Origin: an uncultured Alphaproteobacteria bacterium
GTDB taxonomy: Bacteria > Pseudomonadota > Alphaproteobacteria > RF32 > CAG-239
NCBI GenBank assembly: GCA_944391505.1
Contig: CALXTV010000002.1
Coordinates: 1-64,000, forward strand
Length of the DNA: 64,000 bases
Direction of reading: 5' to 3'
In this document: positions 1 to 9,120 of the stretch, piece after piece
Layout of the letters: every line of letters begins with the position of its first letter
Numbering within the stretch: position 1 is the stretch's first letter
Notes under the pieces: generated by a model
Database searches by the model: none
Told to the model about the DNA's origin: nothing
Seen by the model: the letters and a program-made list of their open reading frames with translations, nothing else
Program-made: the position numbers and the translations under genes

Positions 1-903
1 GACAAATATTTCTGCACCGCTTATACGGACATGAACGGAAGCAAGCTTGCCGAAATCGGCGACTTTGTGTATGTTGATGCGATATCGGCGGAACCGATTT
101 CGGGACGTATTCCGGTCGGTATTGTCTATGACAAGAGCGGCAAGATGATGTCTATTGCCCAGTTTACAGGACAAACCGCTGACCAATGCAACAGTTATAC
201 AACGGATGGCACGGCCGGTTGGAAACTGGCCTCCATGGAAGACATGAGCCTGATTAAATCCAATGTGGACAAAATCAATGCCTCACTGGCCAAGCTTCCC
301 AATGTGCCTCAGATTGAAACAGATAGAAGCAGCATTTACGGTAGTCGTTATTGGTGGACAAGCGATGGCAAAACGGCTTGTATGATAAAAAATATTGCTA
401 TTAACGGTAGCAGCAGCATCATTAGTGGATGTTACGATTCGTATCAAAACAATAAAAACGAGGCTCAGCATGCGCTCTGTATACGAACATTTAGTGCCGG
501 CGGCGCGGGTAAAGATCCGGCACAGGAAAAACCGACGACTTATGCGGTCGGCGACGTTTATACCAATGATGAGGGCGTGGCTATCGGTACCGTCTTTGAA
601 ATTGACAGCGGCGGTACACACGGTACCATCTTGTCCCGTACTTCCCGTACCGGCACACAGAATCAGGCTATTGAATACTGCGACAGCCTCAATGCTTCCA
701 CCGGCCTTACCTGGGGGTTACCAACAGTGAATCAGATGGTTACGGTTTGCAAGAATAAAACTATCGGATATGCAGATGGTGTTGAATACTGGACCGGTAC
801 TGGTAATCAGACATATATGGAAGGTAGTACTTGCGGCAGTAATTGGGGAAACGATCAATCACCAACACTAAACTTCTCTTACTTCTGTGCGGCATCGTTC
901 TAA
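1..903 (+). CDS. Secreted DUF1566-like protein, 5' end cut by window edge
   Basis: The frame is open from base 1, so the ATG at 31 is probably internal and the gene is partial. Two similar modules are visible in the 290 residues after that ATG. Each opens with IGD/VGD and a Tyr (IGDFVYVD, VGDVYTND) and continues with a GxxxGxVxxxD-like strand. A Trp-rich 'YWWTSDG' or 'EYWTGTG' segment and a C-terminal Cys follow (CIRTF, CAASF). Such modules occur in DUF1566 / Fibrobacter major paralogous-domain secreted proteins. The gene at 27418 has the same module with its own signal peptide, so export is inferred here. Function is unknown. Confidence 0.6.
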   Translation, partial: DKYFCTAYTDMNGSKLAEIGDFVYVDAISAEPISGRIPVGIVYDKSGKMMSIAQFTGQTADQCNSYTTDGTAGWKLASMEDMSLIKSNVDKINASLAKLPNVPQIETDRSSIYGSRYWWTSDGKTACMIKNIAINGSSSIISGCYDSYQNNKNEAQHALCIRTFSAGGAGKDPAQEKPTTYAVGDVYTNDEGVAIGTVFEIDSGGTHGTILSRTSRTGTQNQAIEYCDSLNASTGLTWGLPTVNQMVTVCKNKTIGYADGVEYWTGTGNQTYMEGSTCGSNWGNDQSPTLNFSYFCAASF

Positions 904-912
904 GCCGGAAAG

Positions 913-945
913 CAAAGCCCTCTCTCTCGAGAGGGCTTTGTCTTT
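913..945 (+). terminator. Rho-independent terminator
   Basis: A 12-bp perfect stem (CAAAGCCCTCTC / GAGAGGGCTTTG) with loop TCTC is followed by TCTTT, 10 bases after the stop of the preceding gene. It ends that transcript and separates it from the convergent clpB operon. Confidence 0.85.
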
Positions 946-981
946 GCCGAACTTGACTTTCTTCTCTTCACTGACTGAAGT

Positions 982-1413
982 TTAATCGTCAAAGATTTTG
1001 GCAAACACATATTTGTCCATGTTATTGATGGTTCGAATATGTTCGTTTTGCAAAATCGTCGGAAGTTCCATTGAGCGAAAAACGCTGCGCGGGTCGGCGC
1101 CATCGACAAAAGCGCTGACATTTCCGGAAGCAGCTTCAATAAACCTCCGCGAGGCAACTTTCCAGACCGCAGCAATTTGTTCGGCGCTCAATTTGCATTT
1201 GTCAGCCGAATCGAGCCCGAGTTTTACAAGCGCGGCGCCGCAAGGCGTATGCTCTATCATCATCCTGCCCGGATTGGCGCCGACGCAGGCAAAGGCCCTA
1301 TCCCGATTTTCGGTTGTTGGCAGATAGCTGATGCTATACAACACAACCGAATTTTCCGGGGTGGCAACGTCAAAGGTTTCGGCAATTTTCATTGCCTGCG
1401 CGTACAAGTCCAT
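982..1413 (-). CDS. Hypothetical protein, clpB operon tail
   Basis: A 143-residue soluble protein of no family I recognise. It starts 5 bases after the clpB stop, with an AAGGA-type ribosome site upstream of the ATG, so it is almost certainly co-transcribed with clpB. It has no signal peptide or membrane segment. Visible features are a Cys pair in the middle (FACVG, HTPCG) and an acidic C-terminus (KIFDD). The position suggests a stress-related role, but nothing in the sequence proves one. Confidence 0.7.
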   Translation of the reverse strand: MDLYAQAMKIAETFDVATPENSVVLYSISYLPTTENRDRAFACVGANPGRMMIEHTPCGAALVKLGLDSADKCKLSAEQIAAVWKVASRRFIEAASGNVSAFVDGADPRSVFRSMELPTILQNEHIRTINNMDKYVFAKIFDD

Positions 1414-1418
1414 TCTTC

Positions 1419-4001
1419 TTACTTCCTTTTGTTCTTAACGATATCAAGCTGCCCGTTGGAGACAATGATGTCCGCCGTATCGTTCTCGCCGATTTCGCCG
1501 TTCAGAATCTTCATGGCCAGTTTGTTTTCAATCTGATTTTTGAGCAGACGACGCAACGGACGCGCTCCGTAGACCGGATCATAGCCGTTGTTGACAATCC
1601 AGACTTCGGCCGCCTCGTTGACTTTGAGATGAATGTTCTTCTCGGCCAGACGTTTTTCGATGTTCTTTATCTGAATATCGGCAATATCTTTGATGTTGTT
1701 TTTATCCAGCTTGTGGAACAGCGTAATCTCATCAATACGGTTGATGAACTCCGGACGGAACGAAGCTTTGACAATATCCATTACCCGCGCCTTGATTTTC
1801 TTCGGATCATCGGCGCCGGTGGCATTGGCCAAAATTTCGGAACCAAGGTTGGAGGTCATGATGATAATCGTATTTTTGAAGTCGACCGTGCGTCCCTTGC
1901 CGTCGGTCAGGCGGCCGTCGTCAAGCACCTGCAGCAAGATGTTGAAGACATCGGGATGCGCCTTTTCGACCTCGTCGAACAAAATGACCTGATACGGACG
2001 ACGACGCACGGCTTCGGTCAAAACGCCGCCTTCTTCATAGCCGACATAGCCCGGAGGCGAACCAATCAGACGGGCAACCGAGTGTTTTTCCATATATTCG
2101 GACATATCAACCCGAAGCATGGCGCTTTCATCATTAAAAAGAAATTCGGCCAGCGCTTTGCTGAGTTCGGTTTTGCCGACGCCGGTCGGCCCCAGGAACA
2201 GGAAAGAACCAATCGGCTGACGATGGTCGGAAATTCCCGCACGGGAGCGGCGAACCGCATTGGCAACCGCGGCAATCGCCTCTTTCTGACCGACAACGCG
2301 TTTGGCCAGAAAGTCTTCCATGTGAACCAGTTTTTCCTTTTCGCCCTCAAGCATTTTGTCCACCGGAATTCCCGTCCATTTGGAAACAACCGCGGCGATG
2401 CTTTCGTCGGTAACGACTTCCTGAATGTGGCTCTTGGCGTCTTTGGCCTTTTCTTCAATCTTTTTCAGCTTCTGTTCCAACTGCGGAATAACGCTGTATT
2501 GCAGTTCGCCGGCGCGTTCGTAGCGTCCTTCGCGTTTGGCAATATCTGCCTCAATCCGCGCCTTGTCCAGCTTGTCTTTGATTTCGGTAACGTCGGCCAG
2601 ACCCTGTTTTTCTTCTTTCCATTTGTCTTCCAGACCTTTGGCCTTGGCCTCAAGTCCGGAAATCTCATAACCGATGAGCTCAAGGCGCTGTTTTGACTTT
2701 TCGTCGTTTTCCTTTTTGAGCGCCTCGCGTTCAATTTTCAACTGCAGAATGCGACGGTCGAGTTCATCAAGCTCTTCCGGCTTGGAATCAATCGCCATAC
2801 GCAGCGAACTGGCCGCCTCATCCATCAGGTCGATCGCTTTGTCGGGCAGGAAACGGTCGCTGATATAGCGGTTGGACAAAGTTGCAGCGGCAATCAGCGC
2901 ACCGTCGGAAATCCGCACGCCGTGGTGAAGTTCAAACTTGTCCTTAATGCCGCGGAGAATGGAGATGGTTTCCTCGACGCTCGGTTCGGCAATGAAGACC
3001 GGCTGAAAACGGCGTGCCAGCGCAGCGTCTTTTTCAACATATTTTTTATATTCGGAAAGGGTCGTTGCGCCCAGGCAATGCAGTTCGCCTCTGGCCAGTG
3101 CCGGTTTGAGCAGATTGGAGGCGTCCATGGAGCCCTCGGAAGCACCGGCGCCGACAATCGTGTGCATTTCATCAATAAACAAAATGATGTTGCCGTCCGA
3201 AGCCTCAACTTCTTTCAAAACCGCTTTCAGGCGTTCTTCAAATTCGCCGCGGAATTTGGCGCCGGCAATCAGCGCTCCCATATCCAGAGCCAGCAGGCGT
3301 TTATGACGCAGGCTTTCCGGCACGTCATTATTGACAATGCGCATGGCCAGCCCTTCGACAATGGCTGTTTTGCCGACGCCCGGTTCGCCGATGAGTACCG
3401 GATTGTTCTTGGTACGGCGCGACAGAACCTGAATGGTGCGGCGGATTTCATGATCGCGGCCGACAACCGGATCGAGTTTTCCTTCTTTGGCTTTGGCGGT
3501 TATGTCAATGGCAAATTTTTTCAACGCTTCAAAATTGTCTTCCGCTGTTTCGGAATCGGCCAGCCGACCCTTGCGATATTCGTTAATCGCATTGTTGAGG
3601 CCGACGGCACTGACGCCGCAGTTGTTCAAAATCGTATAAGCCTTGGTTCCGCTCGTGACGGACAACGCCTGCAGAATACGCTCCAAAGTGACGTATTTGT
3701 CATTGGCTTTGTCGGCAATGTTTTCGGCCTCCATCATAACGCGCGTGAAATCCTGCGACATCATGCTCTGAACGGACTGTCCGGAAACAGCCGGAATTTT
3801 GGCCAATTCGGCATCGGTTTCGCTGCGGATACGCTCCGGAGAACCGCCCGCTTTCCGAATCAGTTCGTCAATCTGTTTGTCTTCAAGCAGAACTTTCAGC
3901 AGATGTTCGGGAGAAATGTACTGATGTTTTTCTTTGGCCGCAAGATTGATGACATCTTGTATCAACTCTTTGGATTTACTGGTAAGTTTTTCAAAATCCA
4001 T
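1419..4001 (-). CDS. clpB: ATP-dependent chaperone ClpB
   Basis: Hexameric AAA+ disaggregase that, with DnaK, extracts polypeptides from aggregates in the cytoplasm. The order is complete: Clp N-domain (about 1-145), first ATPase with Walker A GEPGVGKT near 205, the long ClpB-specific coiled-coil middle domain (about 400-520), and a second ATPase with GPTGVGKT near 600. The C-terminus carries the family's VYGARPLRR motif. The ATG at 4001 is preferred over one 18 bases upstream because GGAGGG lies 7 bases before it, giving MDFEKLT and 860 residues, the usual length. It is followed by the small gene at 982. Confidence 0.97.
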   Translation of the reverse strand: MDFEKLTSKSKELIQDVINLAAKEKHQYISPEHLLKVLLEDKQIDELIRKAGGSPERIRSETDAELAKIPAVSGQSVQSMMSQDFTRVMMEAENIADKANDKYVTLERILQALSVTSGTKAYTILNNCGVSAVGLNNAINEYRKGRLADSETAEDNFEALKKFAIDITAKAKEGKLDPVVGRDHEIRRTIQVLSRRTKNNPVLIGEPGVGKTAIVEGLAMRIVNNDVPESLRHKRLLALDMGALIAGAKFRGEFEERLKAVLKEVEASDGNIILFIDEMHTIVGAGASEGSMDASNLLKPALARGELHCLGATTLSEYKKYVEKDAALARRFQPVFIAEPSVEETISILRGIKDKFELHHGVRISDGALIAAATLSNRYISDRFLPDKAIDLMDEAASSLRMAIDSKPEELDELDRRILQLKIEREALKKENDEKSKQRLELIGYEISGLEAKAKGLEDKWKEEKQGLADVTEIKDKLDKARIEADIAKREGRYERAGELQYSVIPQLEQKLKKIEEKAKDAKSHIQEVVTDESIAAVVSKWTGIPVDKMLEGEKEKLVHMEDFLAKRVVGQKEAIAAVANAVRRSRAGISDHRQPIGSFLFLGPTGVGKTELSKALAEFLFNDESAMLRVDMSEYMEKHSVARLIGSPPGYVGYEEGGVLTEAVRRRPYQVILFDEVEKAHPDVFNILLQVLDDGRLTDGKGRTVDFKNTIIIMTSNLGSEILANATGADDPKKIKARVMDIVKASFRPEFINRIDEITLFHKLDKNNIKDIADIQIKNIEKRLAEKNIHLKVNEAAEVWIVNNGYDPVYGARPLRRLLKNQIENKLAMKILNGEIGENDTADIIVSNGQLDIVKNKRK

Positions 4002-4041
4002 GTTTTTGCCCTCCGTCATTTAATGTCTTATTCTAACATTA

Positions 4042-4072
4042 AATATAAGAAGCGCGGCAGGGCAAAATCAAG
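4042..4072 (-). promoter_or_regulatory. clpB promoter, sigma-70 or heat-shock type
   Basis: On the minus strand TTGATT (4071-4066) and TATATT (4047-4042) are 18 bases apart. The same bases can be read as CTTG followed after 19 bases by CTTATAT, which resembles the alphaproteobacterial RpoH pattern CTTG-N17/18-CYTATNT. It lies about 40 bases before the clpB start. Confidence 0.5.
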
Positions 4073-4087
4073 TTATCAACGAAATTT

Positions 4088-5251
4088 TTACGCTTGCGGC
4101 TTTGGCTGCGCTTTGAGGTCTATGACCGTAATTTCGGAGGGCGCGAACAGGCGCATGGCCGGTCCCCAATAACCGGCACCGTTGGAAACATAAAGCTTGA
4201 CCCCGTTAACTTCATAGAGCCCGGAAAGATATTTGTTGGCATATTTGGCAAAAATATGAAACGGAAAAATCTGGCCGCCGTGCGTGTGGCCGGAAAGCTG
4301 GAGATCAACATTTTCCTTGTTCAGATAGTCGACGAAATCCGGCGTGTGCGAAAGCAAAATCCGATAGCTTCCCTCCCGGGCACCCTTGAATGCCCGCAGG
4401 AAATTGACGTTCCAGACATCGCTGTTGTTGGCAATATGCGCATCGGGAATGCCTGCAATATAAACATTGTGGTCGGGAATACGGACGCCGTGATTGAACA
4501 TAATCAGGAAGCCCATATTCTTAAACTTGAACTGCCACGGAATCAGCCCCTGATAAAATTCGTGATTGCCAAAAGTGTACAAAGGCGGATATTTGGCTTC
4601 CAGACGTTCCAGCTCGGCCATGTGCGGTTTGACGGCATCAACTTTGTCATCGGCAATATCACCGACCAGGGCTATGACATCCGGATCAAGCGCATTAACC
4701 CGATCAACCAGCTTGCGGACTTTTTCAACCGGCGTGGTGCGGTTGATATGCGTGTCATTAATCATTACCAGGCGCATATCCTTGCTGACATTGGGGCTGG
4801 CCAGTTCAAACTTTTTGAGCTCCGGTTCTTTGGCGCCGCCGTAAACGGCCATGCCGACAAAAACGGCCGTTAAAAGCAAAACAATAAAATTGGCCTTGTC
4901 CAGCAGATTGATGTTTTTGGGGTGGAGTTTCCAGTTTTCGCCGAAGATTTTGCGATAAACCGCATAAAGGGCGAACCAGACGACATCGCGGAACAAAAGC
5001 ATGGAAAAGAGAATGAACGCGGCGCCGAACATCAGGTAGAGGATTTTGGAAATACCGGCAAAAGCCTCGGGCGTAAAAATACCCGCTTCCTGAATAAGGT
5101 AGGATAACAGCGGGCCAAACCAACTGACGACAACCAACACTCCGGCAATTATTTTATAGCGGCGGCGGATATCCGAATAGCCGACCAATGTTTTGACGGT
5201 AATTGCCGAACAGGCAACAGCAATAATTGCGGAAGCTATGGCGAAGTACAT
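4088..5251 (-). CDS. Membrane-anchored metallophosphoesterase, YkuE-like
   Basis: The N-terminal ~150 residues hold about four hydrophobic segments. The rest is a calcineurin-like phosphoesterase with the metal-binding motifs in order: NDTHIN (D-x-H), LVGDIAD (GD), FGNHEF (GNHE), LLSHTPDF (H) and SGHTHGGQ (GHTH). This layout fits the YkuE/YaeI branch, often linked to lipid or UDP-sugar phosphoester hydrolysis, but the substrate cannot be read from sequence. GGAG lies 5 bases before the ATG. It is in line between the DUF4167 gene (18-base gap) and clpB; the clpB promoter starts right after its end. Confidence 0.88.
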   Translation of the reverse strand: MYFAIASAIIAVACSAITVKTLVGYSDIRRRYKIIAGVLVVVSWFGPLLSYLIQEAGIFTPEAFAGISKILYLMFGAAFILFSMLLFRDVVWFALYAVYRKIFGENWKLHPKNINLLDKANFIVLLLTAVFVGMAVYGGAKEPELKKFELASPNVSKDMRLVMINDTHINRTTPVEKVRKLVDRVNALDPDVIALVGDIADDKVDAVKPHMAELERLEAKYPPLYTFGNHEFYQGLIPWQFKFKNMGFLIMFNHGVRIPDHNVYIAGIPDAHIANNSDVWNVNFLRAFKGAREGSYRILLSHTPDFVDYLNKENVDLQLSGHTHGGQIFPFHIFAKYANKYLSGLYEVNGVKLYVSNGAGYWGPAMRLFAPSEITVIDLKAQPKPQA

Positions 5252-5269
5252 TTAATCTCCTTGAGCAGC

Positions 5270-5821
5270 TCAGACTGCGGCAGCAGCTTTTTTACGATAT
5301 GTGCGCTTGGCTCTGGGCTGAGCATCGGCTTCCGGCATGGCTTCGGGCGCGGCTTCGGCTCGGGCGACGGCCGCATTGGCCTCGGCGGCGGAAATTTCAA
5401 TTACCTTAAATTCGCGCCGGGGAGCAGAAGTTTCCGCTTCGGCCTGCGGCATTTCGATAATGTTGGAAACCGTTTCGGCATTGTCATTGCCGACGGACGC
5501 TTCGGCGTCGGAAGAAGTTTCCTGATTTTCAAAGCGCTTTTCCTGCGGACGGTTCTGATTCATGTTTTTCTTTTCGTTGATTTCGGTCACAATCTTGCGA
5601 TAGTGCTCGGCATACTGACGAAAGACTTCCATTTCGACATAATTGCCGTTGCCGTGCGCTTCTTTGGCAAGCTCGTTGTATTTTTTTATCAAATCAAGCG
5701 CCGTGCCGCTGATTTTGCCGGCAATGCTGGTTGAATCGAATTTGTAGTTAAGGGAATAAATCTGGTTGTTGTTACGATATTTGTTATTCAGTTTTTTCAT
5801 AAGTTTAATACCACAATCCAT
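5270..5821 (-). CDS. DUF4167 domain protein
   Basis: An alphaproteobacteria-specific family of unknown function that commonly neighbours prmC and clpB. The N-terminal half carries the domain: YSLNYKFDSTS, an AGKISGTALDLIKKYNELAK helix and a QYAEHYRKIV helix. The C-terminal half is low-complexity, Ala/Glu-rich and ends in a basic RTYRKKAAAA tail. Candidate starts are GTG 5833, ATG 5821 and ATG 5800. I chose 5821 because GAGG lies upstream at usable spacing; a start at MKKLNNKYRN (5800) is also possible and fits the family. Confidence 0.8.
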   Translation of the reverse strand: MDCGIKLMKKLNNKYRNNNQIYSLNYKFDSTSIAGKISGTALDLIKKYNELAKEAHGNGNYVEMEVFRQYAEHYRKIVTEINEKKNMNQNRPQEKRFENQETSSDAEASVGNDNAETVSNIIEMPQAEAETSAPRREFKVIEISAAEANAAVARAEAAPEAMPEADAQPRAKRTYRKKAAAAV

Positions 5822-5957
5822 GAACCGATACACCTCAACAAGAGGCTACGGAAAATACATTAAAAAAAAGTTTATTTCGGAAAAAAGTGCAAAACCAACT
5901 CTCTAATAAAAAGCACTTAACGAAAGTCATCATACATAAAAAAATATGAAATGCAAT

Positions 5958-6782
5958 TTATTTTTTTAAGATAACACATCTTTCCGTTCCGGAAAGATCC
6001 GGCAGAATGTCAACCGGGGTCAAACCGGTGTCGGCAAAGACTTTCAATATCTGCCGCGCCTGTCCGATGCCAGCCTCCAACAAGATATAACCACCGTCGT
6101 TTAAAAGTAAAGGTGCCCAGGCCGCTATTTTTTTATAATGAACAAAACCGTCGGCGCCGCCGTCCAATGCCGAAAGCGGGTCGTGTTCGCGAACCTCCGG
6201 TTCAAGAGAAGCGATGTCTGCGGTCGGAATGTAAGGCGGATTGGAAACAATCATATCAAAACCCGAGCCGGTTTTTTGCAGAAAACCGTCTTCAAACCAG
6301 CTTCCGTGAACAAAAGATATACGCTCCGACAACCCCAGCAGCGACGCATTGCGGCGGGCAATGTCGAGCGCAGGTTCCGAGGCGTCAACGGCCGTTCCCT
6401 GCGTTGCCGGGCAATCATCAAGTATTGACAACAAAATGCAGCCGGAACCGGTTCCCAAGTCCAGAATTTTTGCAAAATTATTTTGCTGCACCAGTTCAAT
6501 CGCCGCCTCGACCAGAATTTCCGTATCCGGGCGCGGGGTCAAGACATCTTCGCTGACAACAAAACTGTTTTTATAGAACTCGCGGCAGCCAAGGAGTTTG
6601 TCCAAAGGCGTATGCGCCAGCCGGCGTTCAATCTGCCGCCGTAATTTTTCTTCGGCCGCGCCGCTGACTTCCGCATAAGGACTGCCGCCGGCGTTTTCCA
6701 GCAAAATTCTGGCCTCCAGCCGCGGCGACGGAATTTTTCCGGCAGCCAGCAATCGTACGACCTCGTTTAAGTTCAGACTCAT
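5958..6782 (-). CDS. prmC: Peptide chain release factor N5-glutamine methyltransferase
   Basis: Methylates the Gln of the GGQ motif in release factors RF1/RF2 using S-adenosylmethionine. Seen: an N-terminal helical domain (about 1-75), the TPRPDTE motif typical of PrmC, SAM motif I LDLGTGSG near residue 110, and the catalytic NPPY motif near 180. The 274-residue length is normal. GAGG lies 5 bases before the ATG. It heads the minus-strand prmC-DUF4167-phosphoesterase-clpB series, with a 136-base gap before the DUF4167 gene. Confidence 0.95.
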   Translation of the reverse strand: MSLNLNEVVRLLAAGKIPSPRLEARILLENAGGSPYAEVSGAAEEKLRRQIERRLAHTPLDKLLGCREFYKNSFVVSEDVLTPRPDTEILVEAAIELVQQNNFAKILDLGTGSGCILLSILDDCPATQGTAVDASEPALDIARRNASLLGLSERISFVHGSWFEDGFLQKTGSGFDMIVSNPPYIPTADIASLEPEVREHDPLSALDGGADGFVHYKKIAAWAPLLLNDGGYILLEAGIGQARQILKVFADTGLTPVDILPDLSGTERCVILKK

Positions 6783-6840
6783 TTTTTCCTCATAAAAAAC
6801 ACTCTGAGTTTAGAAGAATTATCACAATTTGCAAGCTATA

Positions 6841-6872
6841 AAAAATCCCGGATAAAGCCACCGGGATTTTTT
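6841..6872 (-). terminator. Rho-independent terminator
   Basis: AAAAATCCCGG and CCGGGATTTTTT flank a 9-base loop. On the minus strand it follows the stop of the Cys-rich gene and ends in a T-run, so it terminates that gene before prmC. Confidence 0.8.
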
Positions 6873-6893
6873 CTGCATTACCGACAATGATTA

Positions 6894-8678
6894 CTATTGA
6901 GCCGCTGAAACGGCCGTATGCTCACAGAAACACTTTATCGGAGTAATCACATTACCAGGACCTGTTTGAGATGTTGCGCCTTCGCAACCGACACCGGACG
7001 GGCAGCAGCAACGCATGCCGTTGCAGGTTACAGTATGGCTTGGCGATACACAATTCCATCCGCCTGGTTCAATCGGCTTTATCGTCAAATTGCATTTATA
7101 CTTGGTAACACCACAAGCCGTACAACTGTCTTTAATGCCGTTTGTACAACTCGTTGCAGTGAAGCCTGAGCATTCGTCTTCATATTTACATTCTGCTACG
7201 CAGGTATTGCCGGACATTGTATAGCCCGATTTACAAGAAGTCAGCTTATACTTCTTTGTCGAGCCGGCCTGACAGCTGCTGCAGGTACCGTTCGCCGGAC
7301 AACTGGTCAAAGTATAGCCGCTGCAGCTTTCGGCCACGCAACCGCCGCCGGAATAGGTATAACCGGTTTTACACTTCATTGCCGGGCAGACAATCTTCCA
7401 GCCACCGCACAAAGTATCAATACCACCTCGGCCACCTGTCTGCTGTGCACCATTCGGATAATAAGACTGTGCCGCACAGGTACAGTTATAACCAGATGTC
7501 TGTGTACCGTCCGCAGCCTGCGCCGTACAACTGCTGCAGTTCCAGCCAAGCTTTTTCATCGTCTCCAGCGCCGTGCTTGCTCGATAAGCACTCTTACAAC
7601 CGGAGTTCGGGCTTGCGTAGTTATAAATTCCCTGGCCGCCGATGGTAACGCTCGTGCCGGCCGTCAATATCGTATCTACCGCAGACTTTGTCGTGTTGCA
7701 GCTAATAACCTTACAGCTCTGACATTTGCTCGTACAATCGGAATAGGTCGCACCGCAGCCCTGCGGACAGGAAACCGCCGTACGCGAACTGCAGGGATCC
7801 TCCTTACAGGTCGAACATTTGGAAGAGCAATCGTCGAAATACGAAGCACAACCGTTTGCACAGCTGACCGCCGTTCTGTTCCGGCAGTTATCTTTATATG
7901 GCGTTTCGCACTTGGAAGGACAATCCGACCAATATTTCATACAGCCGTAAAGTGCCGAGTTGTTATCCGTGCGTTTATGGCAGTTATCCGTATAGGCCTT
8001 TTTGCAGACCGACGAACACGGCGAGCCGTAATATTCGGCACAACCATAAGTTCCTGCGCTTACACCAGACGGACAGGAACAGCCGGTATACTTGCCCCCA
8101 CAGCTTGCACCCGATAATGACCTTGGTGACTTACAGTTGGAAGAATTGTAAACATATTCCGATTTACAGGCACAGGACTGATATTTGCCTCCGCAGGAAG
8201 CGCCCTGACCAACCTGATTGGAAGCACAACTGACCAGTTTCGGGTCACACTGACAGGAGGCATACTTGCCGCCGCAGCTTTCGCCGACGCCGACCTGTCC
8301 GGCCGGACAGGTAACCAGATTGGAGGCGCATTTGCAACCTTTGCCGTAAGATGAGTTATAAGGGCAGGTTCCGTCAATCACCTGAACCGAATTACAGTTT
8401 ACTTTTGAGAAACCCTCGTTCTGGCATTGTTTGGCCGTATCGATTGAATAATTTTCGTCGCCTGAACCAAACCCTGCATTCGGGTCGCAATCGCCATATC
8501 CCAGGAAGCAGACGGCCGCAGTCTTAAACGCTTTATCAAGTTGCTCAAAAGAAAAGACGGGTTTCAACTCAGAAACACCTGACAACGTGTCATTATTACC
8601 CGGAGGCGAATAAGCCGTTGCCGGTGAACTGAATATCAGCCCAACGATTAATGTTAGGAAAAGTTTATATTTTGACAT
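6894..8678 (-). CDS. Secreted Cys-rich repeat protein
   Basis: A 594-residue exported protein of unknown function. The start at 8678 is set by GAGG seven bases upstream. It has a signal peptide (LFLTLIVGLIFSSPATA), then a motif KTAAVCFLGYGDC shared with the gene at 26726. The bulk is built of disulfide-type modules: at least three copies of G-x-SCGGKY-x2-C-x-C (residues ~130-210), then modules of the type C-x2-RTAVSC-x2-GC-x8-C (about 230-330), and a C-terminal series of Cys/Gly-rich units. No membrane anchor or enzyme motif is visible. A surface or adhesive role is only an inference. Confidence 0.8.
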   Translation of the reverse strand: MSKYKLFLTLIVGLIFSSPATAYSPPGNNDTLSGVSELKPVFSFEQLDKAFKTAAVCFLGYGDCDPNAGFGSGDENYSIDTAKQCQNEGFSKVNCNSVQVIDGTCPYNSSYGKGCKCASNLVTCPAGQVGVGESCGGKYASCQCDPKLVSCASNQVGQGASCGGKYQSCACKSEYVYNSSNCKSPRSLSGASCGGKYTGCSCPSGVSAGTYGCAEYYGSPCSSVCKKAYTDNCHKRTDNNSALYGCMKYWSDCPSKCETPYKDNCRNRTAVSCANGCASYFDDCSSKCSTCKEDPCSSRTAVSCPQGCGATYSDCTSKCQSCKVISCNTTKSAVDTILTAGTSVTIGGQGIYNYASPNSGCKSAYRASTALETMKKLGWNCSSCTAQAADGTQTSGYNCTCAAQSYYPNGAQQTGGRGGIDTLCGGWKIVCPAMKCKTGYTYSGGGCVAESCSGYTLTSCPANGTCSSCQAGSTKKYKLTSCKSGYTMSGNTCVAECKYEDECSGFTATSCTNGIKDSCTACGVTKYKCNLTIKPIEPGGWNCVSPSHTVTCNGMRCCCPSGVGCEGATSQTGPGNVITPIKCFCEHTAVSAAQ

Positions 8679-8714
8679 AATATCACCTCGCAAGTAATTG
8701 AACTGACTTTTTTA

Positions 8715-8794
8715 TAAGGTGACAGATATGCGAGGAAAGTTCCCTCCGGACAGACGTCCTCGGGAATTAGACACACATCACAAACCACACCTTA
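8715..8794 (-). promoter_or_regulatory. Structured 5' leader of the Cys-rich gene
   Basis: The transcript leader (about 120 bases) can fold into a long-range stem TAAGGTG/CACCTTA (8794-8788 with 8721-8715). This encloses CGAGGA/TCCTCG and the small hairpin GGAC-GTCT-GTCC. I recognise no known riboswitch class in it. Confidence 0.45.
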
Positions 8795-8799
8795 TTTTT

Positions 8800-8828
8800 A
8801 GGATAATACATGATGTGATTTTTGTCAA
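8800..8828 (-). promoter_or_regulatory. Promoter of the Cys-rich gene
   Basis: On the minus strand TTGACA (8828-8823) and TATCCT (8805-8800) are 17 bases apart, a good sigma-70 match upstream of the structured leader. Confidence 0.6.
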
Positions 8829-8862
8829 CAATTGATAGGCAGACCGGCATGCAAACTTTATG

Positions 8863-8890
8863 AAAAAAGCCCGCAAATGCGGGCGTTTTT
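8863..8890 (-). terminator. Rho-independent terminator after rpoH / small gene
   Basis: GCCCGC-AAAT-GCGGGC flanked by an A-run and a T-run. On the minus strand it closes the rpoH-small gene unit. Confidence 0.8.
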
Positions 8891-8909
8891 CATGATAACT
8901 CTTTTTACA

Positions 8910-9092
8910 TCAGTTTTGTTGTTTAACCGCCGTCTGGCGCGCGATTTTCCAAGTATCAAGAACACTTTTGTTTTCCGGATTAAAACTGCGGACAAAAGCC
9001 AGACGACGTTCCATATTTTTTCTAAGCAGTTCAATATCAATGCTTTTTGAAAATCTGCCCTTAAAGACAAAACCTTTTTCTGCCGAAGTCAT
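8910..9092 (-). CDS. Small hypothetical protein downstream of rpoH
   Basis: A 60-residue basic protein starting MTSAEKGFVFKGRFSKS. GAGGA six bases before the ATG at 9092 decides this start over longer versions. It begins 28 bases after the rpoH stop and ends just before a terminator, so it is probably co-transcribed with rpoH. No family recognised. Confidence 0.6.
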   Translation of the reverse strand: MTSAEKGFVFKGRFSKSIDIELLRKNMERRLAFVRSFNPENKSVLDTWKIARQTAVKQQN

Positions 9093-9120
9093 CTGTCTTC
9101 CTCCGCTGCGGGTTATTATT

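Noticed and set aside
1392-4172. Long plus-strand frames opposite clpB (434 and 416 codons)
   Set aside because: Antisense shadows of a clear ClpB gene; Phe/Arg-biased translation with no family resemblance.
8858-9070. Second frame over the small gene after rpoH
   Set aside because: It overlaps the better-supported 60-residue frame in another register and runs through the terminator.
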